Numbered from the stretch's first letter, positions 1-9,985 are shown. The stretch is DNA of 64,000 nt from Yponomeuta sedellus (GCA_934045075.1 OW203726.1:1473535-1537534); one strand, 5' to 3'. Notes: a model not told the origin generated them from the sequence alone. Made by a program: numbers and translations.

Positions 1-235
1 GTGATTGGATTCAATCACTTGGATTATGCAACAGCAGGCGCGGTCGAGTGCTGGAGGGGCCACCATCCCGTGACTAACACTAGTGGCATTTTTTCCGAGC
101 GCGACCGTGCTTCACAGGGCACGTTAAGCCGTTGGTGCCGGCCCTCATGTAATGGCAGTCGTTAAGCCATGTTAGAGGCCTAAAGGCCTTATAGGTGGCT
201 TTATAACTATTACATGACTTGTAATAACTATGTGT
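1..235 (+). repeat. 5S-rRNA-like SINE copy, left-truncated by window edge
   Basis: This is the first of about 15 copies of one interspersed family. A full copy carries a segment resembling the 3' half of the 5S rRNA internal promoter (AAGCAAC, a spacer, then GCGCGGTCAG followed by ATGGGTGACC). A conserved body of about 250 bp follows and ends in CCCCAGCAGTGGGGACA-like sequence. Such 5S-derived elements are known as SINE3-type; the assignment is by eye. This copy keeps the promoter-like part and most of the body. Confidence 0.7.
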
Positions 236-469
236 ACAAGTCGCGAAAGTTTAAAATATGTTATTACATAACGACAAGTGCCTGTATGTAAATGTAATGT
301 TAGGTATATTAGAGGCAAATAACCTCTCATTTTCTAAGAAGTCAATTAAAACCCCATTAGGTACGTGAAGCGTACGTGAGTCCCGCATTTATCCAGTTTT
401 TATCGTTATATCCTACGATATGTATTAACAAAACAGTGTCTAACGACAGCACCATCTTAGTTAGACCTG

Positions 470-715
470 AGATTTCCGCACTTAGCCTCATAGTTAGGCC
501 ATTGTACGTAGCAAGCGCTGAGGTACGCTAACACCTCAGACACTAGGGTTTCCTTACGATGTTTTCCTTCACAGTCAGCGAGTAGTATTGCTACCATAAT
601 TTCACAAATGTATATAACTTAGAAAACAAAGTCATTGGTACATGCCGGGGTTCGAACCCACGACCTCCCGATTGAGAAGCCAGCGTTCTACACCGCTCCG
701 CTACCACTGCTCTCA
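470..715 (-). repeat. tRNA-derived SINE (family C)
   Basis: Read on the minus strand, a tRNA-like head with a B-box (GGTTCGAACC core at about 648-660) is followed by a tail containing a GTGAAGGAAAACATCGTAAGG-like block. The same head and tail recur at about 8.6, 21.4 and 37.3 kb, and tail-only copies occur elsewhere. The head does not fold into a complete functional tRNA, so this is a SINE and not a tRNA gene. Confidence 0.65.
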
Positions 716-720
716 GCGCC

Positions 721-1290
721 ATCTTTTGCATATCACTGTAGTTAAATCATATATCGCTATGTGTACATTCGTCATTGTACCAGTGTAACCAAGGCAACGA
801 AATATAGTCGATTCGTAAATAACATTACCAACAAAAAAACCTCTCGTCTTTGAATATGCTCCACTAAATCGGGCCTGTATCTGGGGACGATCAAGCAGGT
901 ACCACAAAACAATACAAAAATTTACATTATACGTAGCCCCGCAAACGCAAACATAACAAATCGCTGTTTTAGGAAATTGCTTCTTGGCCGAACATAAATA
1001 TCATTAGTGCGAATAAATAAAACGTACGAGTTTCAATAATATTGCTTTGGGATAAGACGTGACTGTGAGCAAGTTCATTGCACAACGGCAGGAAGTTCAA
1101 TAATCTATCGTAAGTCATCCGTACGAAGGGTGGATTTACTTTGTGATATTGCTATGGATATGCCAAGGGTCGTTGGACCACCGAGGCTTTGTACTTTAAT
1201 ATCCGAGCTCATTTTTGTAAAGCGAAACGGCACTTAAAGATCTACACGTTATAAATGCTAACTACACGTTACGTTGTTATGAATCCTGTC
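721..1290. other. Unannotated AT-rich stretch
   Basis: No splice-bounded exon, conserved coding segment or recognised repeat was seen. The short open frames here have no recognisable protein features. It lies downstream of the last visible lebercilin exon, so it is probably intron of that gene. Confidence 0.4.
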
Positions 1291-1294
1291 GATA

Positions 1295-1650
1295 TCAACC
1301 CTTGTATGTCCCCACTGCTGGGCCACGGGTCTCTTCCTGTATCGCAGGAAGGCTAGGCCATACTCTACCATGGGGGTCAAATCCGGGTTGGTGGAGAATT
1401 GTAAGACAGTGGCGGGCCTTACTGTCAGAAGTTATCAAGCCGCCCATAAGGCCTCTGACATGGCTTAACGACTGCCATTATATGACAGCCGGCACCAACG
1501 GCTTAACGTGCCTTGCGAAGCACGGAAGCGCTCGGAAAAATGCCACTAGCGGTAGTCACGGGACGCTCACCCATCCCGTACCTGTTCGCGCCTGTTGTTG
1601 CTTAACCAAGTGATTGATTCCAATCACTCGGGACGCCTAGGCCACGAGCG
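1295..1650 (-). repeat. 5S-rRNA-like SINE, near full length
   Basis: Minus-strand copy running from a GCTCGTGGCCTAGGCG-like head at the right end, through the ATGGGTGAGC promoter-like part, to the GGGGACATACAAGGGTTGAT tail at the left end. The reading frame across it is incidental. Confidence 0.75.
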
Positions 1651-1674
1651 CTCCATGAGTTCTATGTTTTACAA

Positions 1675-1815
1675 TAATTATCTAAACTCTGTTCTGGAGT
1701 TTTTTATCCATTTTTTCTCAATATGATCTGGATTTTGAAATGGAAACCTAGTTTGAATTCTAACGTTCACTAAGCCGCAGTTTCTGCGGTACTTGGAATA
1801 AAACCTTTTCATTTC
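1675..1815. repeat. Interspersed repeat tail
   Basis: A segment with TTTTTTATCCATTTTTTCTC, then TTTTGAAATGG and a TTAAGCCGCAGTTTCTGCG-like part, ending in AAAACCTTTTCATTTCA. Related copies lie at about 6295-6460, 22590-22710 and 42620-42750. It looks like the 3' tail of a non-LTR element; the parent family is not identified. Confidence 0.5.
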
Positions 1816-1829
1816 ATTTCGATTATATT

Positions 1830-1935
1830 AAGTTTTTTTTAGTCAGCCATGTTTTTGTCCCATTGCTGGGCAAAGACCTCCGACATGAGGTTCCACTCCT
1901 CCCTGACTTGAGCAGTCATCAAACTAATACTGCTC
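1830..1935 (-). repeat. LINE 3'-tail fragment (CCCAGCAGTGGGAC type)
   Basis: Antisense fragment with TCCCATTGCTGGGCAAAGAC next to a poly-T run, which is a poly-A tail on the minus strand. The same tail recurs at about 3945-4070 and, in sense orientation, at about 17810-17925. Confidence 0.5.
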
Positions 1936-2220
1936 TTATTATGTGTAAGTTAAGGTTTATTTAAGTTTGTATCATTGCGACCGCCCGCCGCCGGCGCACT
2001 GTAATTTAATCCGGTTCATCTGCTTGTAATTTCACGAAAAACTACAATCGTGTTTCTCTACAATTGTGAAGCTCAAAGGATTGTTTCTATTTTAATTCAC
2101 CAAGCAACGAAAATATTTTGCGCGTTGAAGACAAAAGCCTGAATTGAATTTGTTTTACTTTCAAGCTTTTCAAGCATGCTTTACATGGAGGCAGAATAAA
2201 ATAGAGACGCCAATAGCCTA

Positions 2221-2430
2221 TAGTCAGTTTGCTTTTAGAATATACCTCGGTCTATAGGATTCGGCTTTCGCCGAAAGCACACGAGTGTAATACTACTTCC
2301 TGTTCTGTTTAAAACTTTTCTTCACTATTTTGAAAAGTTAAAGTGAAGCATCATATTAGTTCCGATATTTGTATTACAAGAATATATCCCATAGTAGCCG
2401 AGGTCTTTTATAAAACCTAACAGACTGTAT
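2221..2430. mobile_element. Tc1-type MITE with CAGTCTGTTAGC inverted ends, copy 1
   Basis: A short element of about 210 bp with terminal inverted repeats of roughly 35 bp (TACAGTCTGTTAGCTTTTAG ... AGCTAACAGACTGTA in the best copy). There is no coding capacity. TA at both borders and ends starting CAGT suggest mobilisation by a Tc1-like transposase. Two more copies are at 6882-7104 and 60757-61046. This copy is partly degraded at its left end. Confidence 0.65.
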
Positions 2431-2491
2431 ACGTGTAAGGGATAGCAATGTTTTTGGGGTTTTTGCAGTGGGCGCGCGTGGTAATAAGCCC

Positions 2492-2492
<1 letters not shown>

Positions 2493-2526
<34 letters not shown>
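2493..2526. repeat. (CT)n microsatellite in a SINE tail
   Basis: About 17 CT units follow GGTAATAAGCCCATA. This is the expanded CT run that typically ends the family C SINE tail and is seen shorter at about 17.1, 46.6 and 63.2 kb. Confidence 0.85.
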
Positions 2527-2528
<2 letters not shown>

Positions 2529-2724
2529 GAGAAGGCCTGTACTTTTATTTCATTCATACAGTAAAACATTACATCACATAACCTCAAACCTGTATCCCAG
2601 TGGGGTAGGCAGAGACCGTTTTCCTCGTTGTGGTTTTTCATACGCGTCCCATCCTAACAGTGGGTGGGCACATCTCATGGATAGATTGGTAATTTGTAAA
2701 AATTCCGAACTAAATAAAAATACA

Positions 2725-2970
2725 CATAACATAACCTCACGCCTGTATCCCAGAAGGGTAGGCAGAGACTAGCGAGTGCCACTTGCCGCGATCCTGACAG
2801 AACACCTTCGCTTCATCAACTTTCATTAGTCGTTGCATGCACATTTTGCTAATACATCCCCTATGTGGTCGAACTGTGTCCGTCTGGGACGTCTTTGACC
2901 GGCCCTTTAACCCACATTCGTTAGATATATGTAATAGTAACCCAAAAAAATTACTGAACAAATGTACGAA
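2725..2970 (-). repeat. RTE-like LINE, 3' end, antisense
   Basis: The minus strand encodes the C-terminal end of a non-LTR retrotransposon protein: a segment like MKVDEAKVFCQDRGKW, then LVSAYPSGIQA and a stop, followed by the 3' tail. Similar fragments are at about 4970-5168, 16960-17060, 21503-21682, 22725-22995, 24470-24575 and 59360-59460. The clade is inferred from the RWFGHVERM motif of the longer copies. Confidence 0.6.
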
Positions 2971-3526
2971 ATTATACGCTTATCAAATGTACGGTGCTTT
3001 CTAATTTCCTTCAACCTTTCCTTAATTTCCTCAAAGCAACTTTCCATCGTAAGGTTGTCTGGAAGAAACTGCTCTTAGCAATAACTCCGCTAATTGTACT
3101 ATGTGCAATTGTAATTATTTTGTATTTGGGGGATTTTCCACTTTTTTCACGAATATTGTATCTTAAGCTTTTGGCATCTCTTCTATGCTACTTCTACGTA
3201 GAGCACACTTAAAAAGCATGGGAATAAAGCAAATGTAAAACTGGCCCTACTATCTTATCTCTAATACTAATTATTAGTGTCAGTTTAAATACCTTATCTG
3301 TGGATACATGTTTACTATTAGCGCAGACTATCATCTGAAGAGTGTTTTAAGGAGTCGTGTCTCAAACAGTAAGACTTTTTTTTGTTTTATGTATGTAATG
3401 TTCTGTAGCAGAAAGCGCGTCTTCATGTACACAAGGTATCGATCTTCGGTTGTCTGAATACATCTGTTCGCGTGCAGTTGTCCTCACAGTGTTTCAAGAG
3501 CTGTTTAAAGTGTTTAAGGGACTCAC

Positions 3527-3589
3527 CTCGATGATGGTGGAGAGCTTGTCCGCGTTGGTGATAGCCAGGTCCAAGTCGTGCCGGGTGTC
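3527..3589 (-). CDS. LCA5: Lebercilin exon 6 (last visible)
   Basis: 63 nt, phase 0 at both ends, residues 229-249 (DTRHDLDLAITNADKLSTII and a final E). The acceptor TTTGTAG and donor GAG/GTGAGT are good matches. It corresponds to the part of the lebercilin domain after the NxFQRQL-like segment. The pyrimidine-rich stretch before the acceptor is formed by a (TATC)n microsatellite. Confidence 0.75.
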
Positions 3590-3593
3590 CTAC

Positions 3594-3618
3594 AAATAGA
3601 TAGATATATAGATAGATG

Positions 3619-3660
<42 letters not shown>
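3594..3660. repeat. (GATA)n microsatellite next to a splice acceptor
   Basis: About 15 imperfect GATA/GATG units directly upstream (on the minus strand) of lebercilin exon 6. They end within 6 nt of the exon. Confidence 0.9.
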
Positions 3661-3770
3661 GAACACTTTATTGCACAACCAGAAAAATATTACAACAATG
3701 ATTCTTAAATTTAAGTAATGTTATACAATTGGCGGTCTTATCGCTAAGAGCGATCTCTTCGATTTTAATA
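3661..3770. repeat. Interspersed repeat (TTTATTGCACAAC / CAATTGGCGG type)
   Basis: A segment with ACTTTATTGCACAACCA, then TATACAATTGGCGGTCTTAT and AGAGCGATCTCTTC. It recurs at about 18000-18110, 28600-28710, 40230-40345 and in part at 46640-46700. It is probably a retroelement 3' end in antisense, since TTTATTG is a reversed poly-A signal. Confidence 0.55.
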
Positions 3771-3799
3771 GAAAATTGGACCCATTGTCACGGTCGTCA

Positions 3800-3907
3800 C
3801 GGTCGCCCATTAGCTCAGTTATAAAGTGCGCTGGCACGGATAGCCGGAGGTCACAGGTTCGAATCCCGGCATGGGTGGAATTTTTAGAATCTATATAGGT
3901 TTTTAAA
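3800..3907 (+). repeat. tRNA-derived SINE (family A)
   Basis: A tRNA-like cloverleaf (GCCCATTAGCTCAG A-box, GGTTCGAATCC B-box, CCCGGCATGGG) followed by the TTTTAGNCTCTAAATAGGTT tail. This is the commonest SINE in the window, with about 15 copies or fragments. In full units the tRNA-like core sits in the middle of a repeat of about 330 bp and not at its 5' end. Confidence 0.8.
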
Positions 3908-3944
3908 AAAATACTTTTAATATTATTCACTTAATTAAAAAATA

Positions 3945-4070
3945 GGTTTTTTTTTTATGTAGCCTCGATTGTGTCCCACTGCTGGGCAAAGGCCTCCCCT
4001 TTTGTCTTCCATTCCTCCCTGTTCATGGCCACTTCCTGCCAGTCCGGCAGGAAGTGGTTAAAAAATAGGT
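3945..4070 (-). repeat. LINE 3'-tail fragment
   Basis: Antisense copy of the tail seen at 1830-1935, longer here. It contains GTCCCACTGCTGGGCAAAGG and TCTTCCATTCCTCCCTGTTC, ending in a small GC hairpin (CTTCCTGCC...GGCAGGAAG). Confidence 0.5.
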
Positions 4071-4199
4071 TAGTAATAACTAATTAAAAGTAGGTTATGT
4101 ACCTTAAAAATTATAATTATTATTGGTCTAAAAGAGTGGACGCCTTTGCTTTTTAGTGTTGTCACCCATATTATATAGAGTACATAAAAAAGACTATGA

Positions 4200-4380
4200 T
4201 TTCATTATCAGAAATATAATGTCACTTGTGCAATATCCTTAAAGAAAAACATCATGAGGAAACCTGAGTGTCTGAGTATTCACAAACTACGGCGGTTGAA
4301 ATTGCCATGCGCAGTGGACACGCGTGGTAATTAACCCTATACTCTCTCGTCGGGAGAAGGTTTGGGCCCAATAGTCTTTT
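4200..4380 (+). repeat. SINE family C tail
   Basis: Starts near AAAACATCATGAGGAAACCT and runs through GCGCAGTGGACACGCGTGGT to CTCTCTCGTCGGGAGAAGG. No tRNA-like head is attached. Confidence 0.55.
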
Positions 4381-4384
4381 GTTT

Positions 4385-4535
4385 TACTTTATTAAGGGCT
4401 GATTTTCAGTAGTCAGATAACTTTTATCCGAGGAATAAAAATGGCGGTTTGACATAATTTTCATACATAAGCTGTCAAACCGCCATTTTTATTCCTCAGA
4501 TAAAAGTTATCTGACTATTGAAAAATCAGCCCTAA
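4385..4535. mobile_element. Palindromic MITE of about 150 bp
   Basis: Near-perfect inverted repeat: AAGGGCTGATTTTCAGTAGT at the left and ATTGAAAAATCAGCCCT at the right, with arms of about 65 bp (GATAACTTTTATC, AATAAAAATGGCGGTTTGAC) around a short AT-rich loop. There is no coding capacity. It lies in a lebercilin intron 176 bp downstream (on the coding strand) of exon 5. Confidence 0.8.
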
Positions 4536-4710
4536 GCCGCCATTCTTCATTGGAGAAGTATCAAGGCACCGAATTTTGTATTCACCTAGCCCACAGGAGC
4601 GACTAGTCAGTAGGTATGGACCCAACCACAAGTTAGCGTGTGGTATTGCGACTACAAATTCGTAAATGTACGTTACTACACCTGTACTGTTTAACTATAC
4701 ATAACTATAC

Positions 4711-4867
4711 CTTATGTTTGTTGATCTCGTTTTGAAGCTGATGCCGGAAGTTCTTGGCTTCCAGTGCCAGTCGACGCTGCAGTGTGCTGATGGTCTCGCC
4801 CTGCTGTTGGACCTTCAGAGACAAATCAGCGACTTGTGCTTGAAGCTTCTCCCTCTCGAGTAGGTTT
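4711..4867 (-). CDS. LCA5: Lebercilin exon 5
   Basis: 157 nt. The first base completes Arg176, then residues 177-228 begin NLLEREKLQAQVADLSLKVQ and end NFRHQLQNEINKHK. Acceptor CCTCACAG, donor AAG/GTATAG. The region is a heptad coiled coil. The FRHQLQNEINK segment corresponds to the FQRQLLAERKR block of vertebrate lebercilin. Confidence 0.85.
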
Positions 4868-4969
4868 CTGTGAGGAAAAAACATAGTGGGACGCACTATT
4901 AAGACAATCTACCTACTTAGTGGGAACAGGCATATTTTTTTACTTGGCCTCTTTTGTGTCCCACTGCTG

Positions 4970-5168
4970 GATCAGGGAATGAATGACGGGATACGCAATA
5001 GTCTGATTAGAGAACGTTGTAGACTGAAAGAGGATGTACTCGTAGTGACTAGAATTGAGAAAGGAATGTTGCGTTGGTTTGGACATGTGGAAAGGATGAA
5101 GGAAGAATTATTGACGAAACAAATATATGCTGCGAATGTGAGTGGACGGGCTGGTAAGGTACGTCCCA
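4970..5168 (+). repeat. RTE-like LINE fragment, C-terminal coding
   Basis: The plus frame encodes GIRNSLIRERCRLKEDVLVV, then TRIEKGMLRWFGHVERMKEE and YAANVSGRAGK. This is the conserved C-terminal region of non-LTR (RTE-type) elements. It is truncated at both sides. Confidence 0.7.
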
Positions 5169-5429
5169 TTATTTATTTGAAGAGTTTTAATTTTTTTTGG
5201 AAAGTGGCCAGCCAGGGGAGCACAGCGTCACGATGAAAGTTTTATCCCATTAACGGTAACACCATCTTGCTTTATTTTACCGCGTAGAGCGAGATAAAAG
5301 GTTTATCACACCCTTGTGCTTCCCTAGCTGAACCCTAGCAGAACCTTTGTTAAATTGAGCGGAACCGATCAAACAGTTGTTTGATTGTTTCCCTTCACAA
5401 CTCTTTAAGCAGCTACGGCGATTCAGCGA

Positions 5430-5770
5430 TTATTCAGAGGTACGGGTTGCTTCCCGGAGGAGGGTACCTATAGGCCATACTCCACCACGGGGGCCAAGTC
5501 GGGATTGGTGGAAGCTTGCAAGACTAGAGATTGGACTTACTGTCAGAAGTTTTCAAGCCGCCCTAAGGACTCTGACATGGCTTAATGACTGCCATCTATC
5601 GACGACCGCCGGCACCAACCGCTGCCTTGCGAAGCACGGTACCGCTCGGAAAAATGGCACTAACGTTAGTCATAGACGGTTTATACATTCATGCACTGAA
5701 CGCGCCCTGTGTTGCTTAACCTTTATGATCGTTAAAATCACTCTAAGGCAGCTGGGGCTACGAGCGTTTC
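5430..5770 (-). repeat. 5S-rRNA-like SINE, diverged
   Basis: Minus-strand copy with the body and a diverged promoter-like part near 5700-5765. A long incidental open frame crosses it. Confidence 0.65.
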
Positions 5771-5855
5771 AGCGATTTTTATAGCTGGCGAAAAAATATA
5801 GTTGGTTACCTCTATTTCTAAAAGAAACTAACATCCTGATAGTGACAAGTAAGTA

Positions 5856-6055
5856 GACGACCTCTGTGGCGCAGCGGCAGTACTTTTGCCTACCATGCGA
5901 GAGGTGCCGGGTTCGAACCCCGGCTGGGAACAAAAAAAACCCAGGTCTTGGATGTTTACATGTTTATGATGTCGGGGTTTCTGGTTCCCACAACACAGGG
6001 TATCCTAGTGTGGGGCCAGAAGCAATTAGTGCCTGTATGTAAATGTTATGTTAGA
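5856..6055 (+). repeat. tRNA-derived SINE (family B)
   Basis: A tRNA-like head (TGTGGCGCAGCGGCAG A-box, GGGTTCGAACCCCGG B-box), an A-rich run, then a body with GACACAGGGTATCCTAGTGT and GTGCCTGTATGTAAATGTTA. The acceptor stem is not complementary, so it is not a tRNA gene. Further copies are at 23351-23560 and 36646-36846. Confidence 0.8.
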
Positions 6056-6294
6056 AAAAATATAACTAACTTTAAGACTGTAAGCAGCCAACACAATGTA
6101 AATACTAAACTTTTGATTTCCATGATATAGGCTGGCAAAGGTTAATACATCCTTTATAGGGCATTGTATACGTGCTTACTAGAAACGCGGTTGAAACACT
6201 ATGTAAAGCACGCGTGCCAAATAGGCTCGAATAACATTACAGATTATTTAAATGACAAAGAAGTCTGGAATTAATGGCAGTTTAATATATTAGT

Positions 6295-6460
6295 CCTAGT
6301 TTCAAGAAGAATTATCTAAACTCTATTTGGAGTTTTTTGTACAGTTCGCTCCGAAATCATCTAGATTTTGAAATGGACACCTAGTTTTACTTTTAACGTT
6401 TATTATGTGACCGTTTCTGTTTTTTTAGACTAAAATACTTTGATTTGATGTGATTTGATT
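6295..6460. repeat. Interspersed repeat tail (as at 1675-1815)
   Basis: Contains AATTATCTAAACTCT, GGAGTTTTTTGTACAG and ATCTAGATTTTGAAATGGAC and ends in a TTTGATTTGATGTGATTTGA repeat. Confidence 0.45.
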
Positions 6461-6881
6461 TGATAGGTACGTAGTAGATATTCCTGGAAAGTGGGCCAAT
6501 CAGTACAGTCAATTGACTGTATATCAACAATAATAAAGTTAATAGACCATCAACTTAATGCTCATCTGAGCATAATTACCAACTAATGATTGCTCATGCT
6601 CAAGCACGGTAATTCATTCTTCCAACATCGGTGGCCGATCAAAGGAAGCTTTTGCCTTAATAGACCCTCAATCCACCTCATTAGCCAGGATTTTGTCAGA
6701 CAAATACATTCATTACCTAACAAAGTACGCTGAAATTACTATCCGGTCGATAAACTCATGAAAGCTACGTGAACCACCAGCATCGATAGTATCTAGAATC
6801 TCATTCATAATATGTGTAAATATTTGTGACCAATTACCGGAGTCTTCCATAAAAGAATCATAAATAATTTTGTTATGTAAG

Positions 6882-7104
6882 TACAGTCTGTTAGCTTTAA
6901 GAATATACCTCGGGCTTTAGAGTAGGCTTTGGTTATCCCCGAAAGCACACGAGTGTAATACTATAACTTTTCTTCACTATTTTGAAATGTTGTGAAAATT
7001 TGTGTAATGTTAAGTGTCATATTAGTTCCGATATTTTTGTTACACGAATATAACCGTTCCTGTACGATAGTAGCCGAGGTATATTCTAAAAGCTAACAGT
7101 GTGT
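6882..7104. mobile_element. Tc1-type MITE with CAGTCTGTTAGC ends, copy 2
   Basis: The left end TACAGTCTGTTAGCTTTAAG and the right end AAAGCTAACAGTGTG are inverted. Length is 223 bp, with no coding capacity. Confidence 0.75.
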
Positions 7105-7169
7105 CAAAATTATTATATATACTTATGGCCGCTTACTGAATTGAGAATTTCACTAAGTAAATACACTTA

Positions 7170-7325
7170 AAAACCTATTTAGAGGCTAAAAATTCCACCC
7201 ATGCCGGAATTCGAAGCCGCGACCTCTGGCTCGAATCCCGGCATGGGTGGAATGTTTAGCCTCTAAATAGGTTTTTAAATTTTTCGTTAGCACGGGTTAG
7301 TGCATTAAAAATTAACACAGTATAA
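7170..7325. repeat. SINE family A pieces in inverted arrangement
   Basis: AACCTATTTAGAGGCTAAAA on the left mirrors TTTAGCCTCTAAATAGG on the right around a collapsed tRNA-like centre. The result is a fold-back of about 100 bp made from two head-on SINE ends. Confidence 0.65.
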
Positions 7326-7503
7326 TAAATACACTTAACTGACATTCTGTCACGCTCTTTGCTGAGAAATTCGAAGAGACAGCACTACAGTTAAGATTTA
7401 TATTTTAGAATATTATATTAATTCTAATTTATTACTGTTTCCATTAAACACATAAAAGTATTATGTGAAGGATGGTGATTCTTATTTTATTTTCAATAGC
7501 AAC

Positions 7504-7934
7504 TGTCACCAAGCGCCCTTCGGTGAGCAAGGGCGCGAGACGCCGGGTGACGCGGCGTTGGCAGAAATACATAGAAAACACCACAAGCTAGCTTCACGAA
7601 ACTTTATTGTCTAACTTTCATACAAACAAACACTTCTTACAACTGACTGAAACATTTAAACAAACTGAATTTCTTATCTTAACTGAAAATCTACGCTTCA
7701 CTCAAACAATGGCGGACTGACCTTACGCCCTCCCAATGACCTCGAAACACAAAAACCCCGCGCGCGGTGTGACCCGCCCCCGCGCGCGCCTTGCAAATCA
7801 AGCGATGCCGCGACCCCTAGCGCCATCTTAGTTTAACCTCAGTACTAAATATCGACCTGCGTAGAAGGTCGCAGCTCGCCTGTTTACCTAAATTGCCACT
7901 AGGTGGCGCTACTAGTAGCAGCCGGTTGGCGACA
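7504..7934 (-). mobile_element. Solo LTR with 5-bp target duplication
   Basis: Starts TGTCACC and ends GGCGACA, so the termini are TG...CA with an inverted TGTC/GACA. It is flanked by a perfect direct repeat GCAAC at 7499-7503 and 7935-7939. A minus-strand AATAAA at about 7600-7607 gives the orientation. There is no internal retroelement sequence, so it arose by LTR-LTR recombination. A 5-bp duplication fits Copia or BEL/Pao types but does not decide. Confidence 0.8.
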
Positions 7935-7961
7935 GCAACTGTTACTGCTAAATGTTACTGT

Positions 7962-8382
7962 AAAGCCCATTACACAATGAAAAAAATAAGGTATAAGAGA
8001 TAAGGAATAAGGAACAAGCAATAAGGAATAGCGGAATCCAGCGATGGCAGCACCGTTAATCAATTCATAATTCAAAAATAAGGAATAATAAATAAGAAAT
8101 AAGAATAAAATTTCCGTCACCGTGGGAATTTGTTTCTTATTTCTTATAGCCAGCCAATCGCAGGGAATTTTTTCAACGAAGTGTCGTGAGTCCACATAAC
8201 CTTTCACACACACTCGTGCTTCGCGCACACACCAGCTGCAGGTATTCAACCGCTGTGATTGGTTGAATATTGTAGCCTATCGCCTATTGTGTTTTGATTT
8301 CTGTGCTATTCCTTATTCCTTGTTCCTTATTCCTTATTCCATAACTCTTATACCTTATTTTTTTCATTGTGTAATGGGCTTA
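7962..8382. mobile_element. Fold-back MITE with 3-bp TAA duplication
   Basis: Inverted arms of about 80 bp. The left arm reads AGCCCATTACACAATGAAAA followed by AAATAAGGTATAAGAG; the right arm is its reverse complement, ending TGTAATGGGCT. Both sides are flanked by TAA, which suggests a PIF/Harbinger-type mover. The GGAATAAGGAACAAG sub-repeats make the arms A-rich on one strand and T-rich on the other. Confidence 0.75.
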
Positions 8383-8559
8383 ACCGATGTCAACTCTCAT
8401 ACTATATACCTACATACGTAAAGTGAGAAATATATTTTTTTAAGTAGGCTATAGTATATTTCTCACTGCATAGCACAGGCCTTGTCTCAGAAAGAAAGAT
8501 GGGTTTCATTACCACGCGTGCCCATCGCCGGATTGGCCAATTCAAGCGCTGTATAGTTT

Positions 8560-8870
8560 CACTGCTGTACATCGGCTCCTCAATTGCGAGGTCGTGGGTT
8601 CGAAGTCATTGGTACACGGCACGTGCCCAAAGTGAAAATATAGTAGCAACACCACTTGCTAACTGTGAAGGAATACCTCGTGAGAAAACCTGAGCGCTTT
8701 AGATTGCCAATTCACGTTGAGCACGCGTGTCGTGGTCGCGGGTTCGAATCACGTCATGTACCAATGACTTTGCTTTCTCGGTTCGGTAGGTACATTTGTG
8801 AAATTAAAGTAGCAATACCGCTCACTAAGGAAAGAAAACATTGTGAAAAAACTTGAGTGTCTGAGGTGCT
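8560..8870 (+). repeat. SINE family C, two partial units
   Basis: Two B-box-like motifs (GTCGTGGGTTCGAAG at about 8591 and GTCGCGGGTTCGAATC at about 8734), each followed by the CATTGGTACA / AACTGTGAAGGAA-type tail. It looks like a degraded head-to-tail pair. Confidence 0.6.
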
Positions 8871-8875
8871 CCACC

Positions 8876-8906
8876 ACAAAATAATAACTGTATACAGTTA
8901 TTATTT

Positions 8907-8910
<4 letters not shown>
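8876..8910. repeat. Short perfect palindrome
   Basis: CAAAATAATAACTGTATAC followed by its complement. It lies immediately before the TA microsatellite. Confidence 0.8.

Positions 8911-8957
<47 letters not shown>
8911..8957. repeat. (TA)n microsatellite
   Basis: About 23 TA units ending in TATGTATGTATA. Confidence 0.95.
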
Positions 8958-8964
<7 letters not shown>

Positions 8965-8965
<1 letters not shown>

Positions 8966-9515
8966 ATAGGGTGGTGGGCAGCAGGGCCCCCTGCACTACA
9001 ATTCCATCGAACTGCGATCCCCAACCCGTATGCCCAGTGTGGGGATTATGGGCATTACCCCCTATGATAGCACAACGTGGCGCTCTTTAGGGGAGGGCTA
9101 TGTCCAGCAGTGGACTAGAATAGCCTGACGACGACGATAGATATAGATTTATTCGTTTATTTGCCAATTCCACCGAACTGCGATCCCCAACTCGTATGCC
9201 CAGTGTGGGGATTATGGGCATTACCCCCTATGATAGCACAACGTGGCGCTCTTTAGGGGAGGGCTATGTCCAGCAGTGGACTAGAATAGCCTGACGACGA
9301 CGATAGATATAGATTTATTCGTTTATTTGCCAATTCCACCGAACTGCGATCCCCAACCCGCATGCCCAGCGTGGGAATTATGGGCATTACCCCCTATGAT
9401 AGCACTACAGCACAACGAGGCGCTCTTTAGGGGAGGGCTATGTCCAGCATAGCCCTCCGTGTGGACTAGAATAGCCTGACGACGACGATAGATATAGATT
9501 TATTCGTTTATATGC
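8965..9515 (+). repeat. Triplicated LINE/SINE tail
   Basis: Three tandem units of about 166 bp (starting near 9001, 9167 and 9333). Each carries AACTGCGATCCCCAAC, ATTATGGGCATTACCCCCTA, GGGGAGGGCTATGTCCAGCA and GACGACGACGATAGATATAG. Single copies of the same tail occur at about 18690-18865 and 33180-33430, and a fragment at 32120-32200. The tandem state is specific to this site. Confidence 0.75.
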
Positions 9516-9900
9516 CTTTTAGTATATTCAGGGTTACAAATGGGTTACAAAAAAAAAACCTAAAAAAAACTAGAAATATAAGAAGGATTCCGAGATTCCT
9601 TGAGTTAGTGGCCTACTGAATTCAACCCGTAATTAGTAAGTACCCTGGTCCTGTTCTTTGCGTTCGCTTTATTTGTGAAAGCACGGTGGTTAAAACTTCC
9701 ACTTGGCTGTTTATTTTTTACATTAACCATGTCAATGAGGCGTCAGAATATATTAAAAAGTAATCAGTCATATCTGCGTTATTGAGTTGCCCGCGAGGCA
9801 TAAATAACGTTCAGAAATTCCGATAGCAACAGGTGACAAGAAAGACGTATCGCCGTTGTTACGTTGGGAAGTCTTCTTTTTTTCGCTTAAATACCAAAAT
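9516..9900. other. Unannotated AT-rich stretch
   Basis: No recognised gene or repeat. It holds short A runs (ACAAAAAAAAAACC at about 9548). Confidence 0.4.
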
Positions 9901-9904
9901 ATGT

Positions 9905-9985
9905 AGGTATGTAGCCAGAGGTCACGGGTTCGAGTCCCGGCATGGGTGGAATTTCTAAAAACCTCTAAATAGGTTTTTATGTATG
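9905..9985 (+). repeat. SINE family A fragment
   Basis: The 3' half of the tRNA-like core (AGAGGTCACGGGTTCGAGTC) with the CTCTAAATAGGTTTTTA tail. Confidence 0.7.

Noticed and set aside
5377..5784. 135-residue open frame
   Set aside because: It crosses a 5S-like SINE. Similar chance frames occur in other copies of the same SINE at 1302 and 35847.
8911..8957. Possible origin or scaffold-attachment site because of the long TA run and palindrome
   Set aside because: A simple TA microsatellite explains it; nothing else supports the idea.
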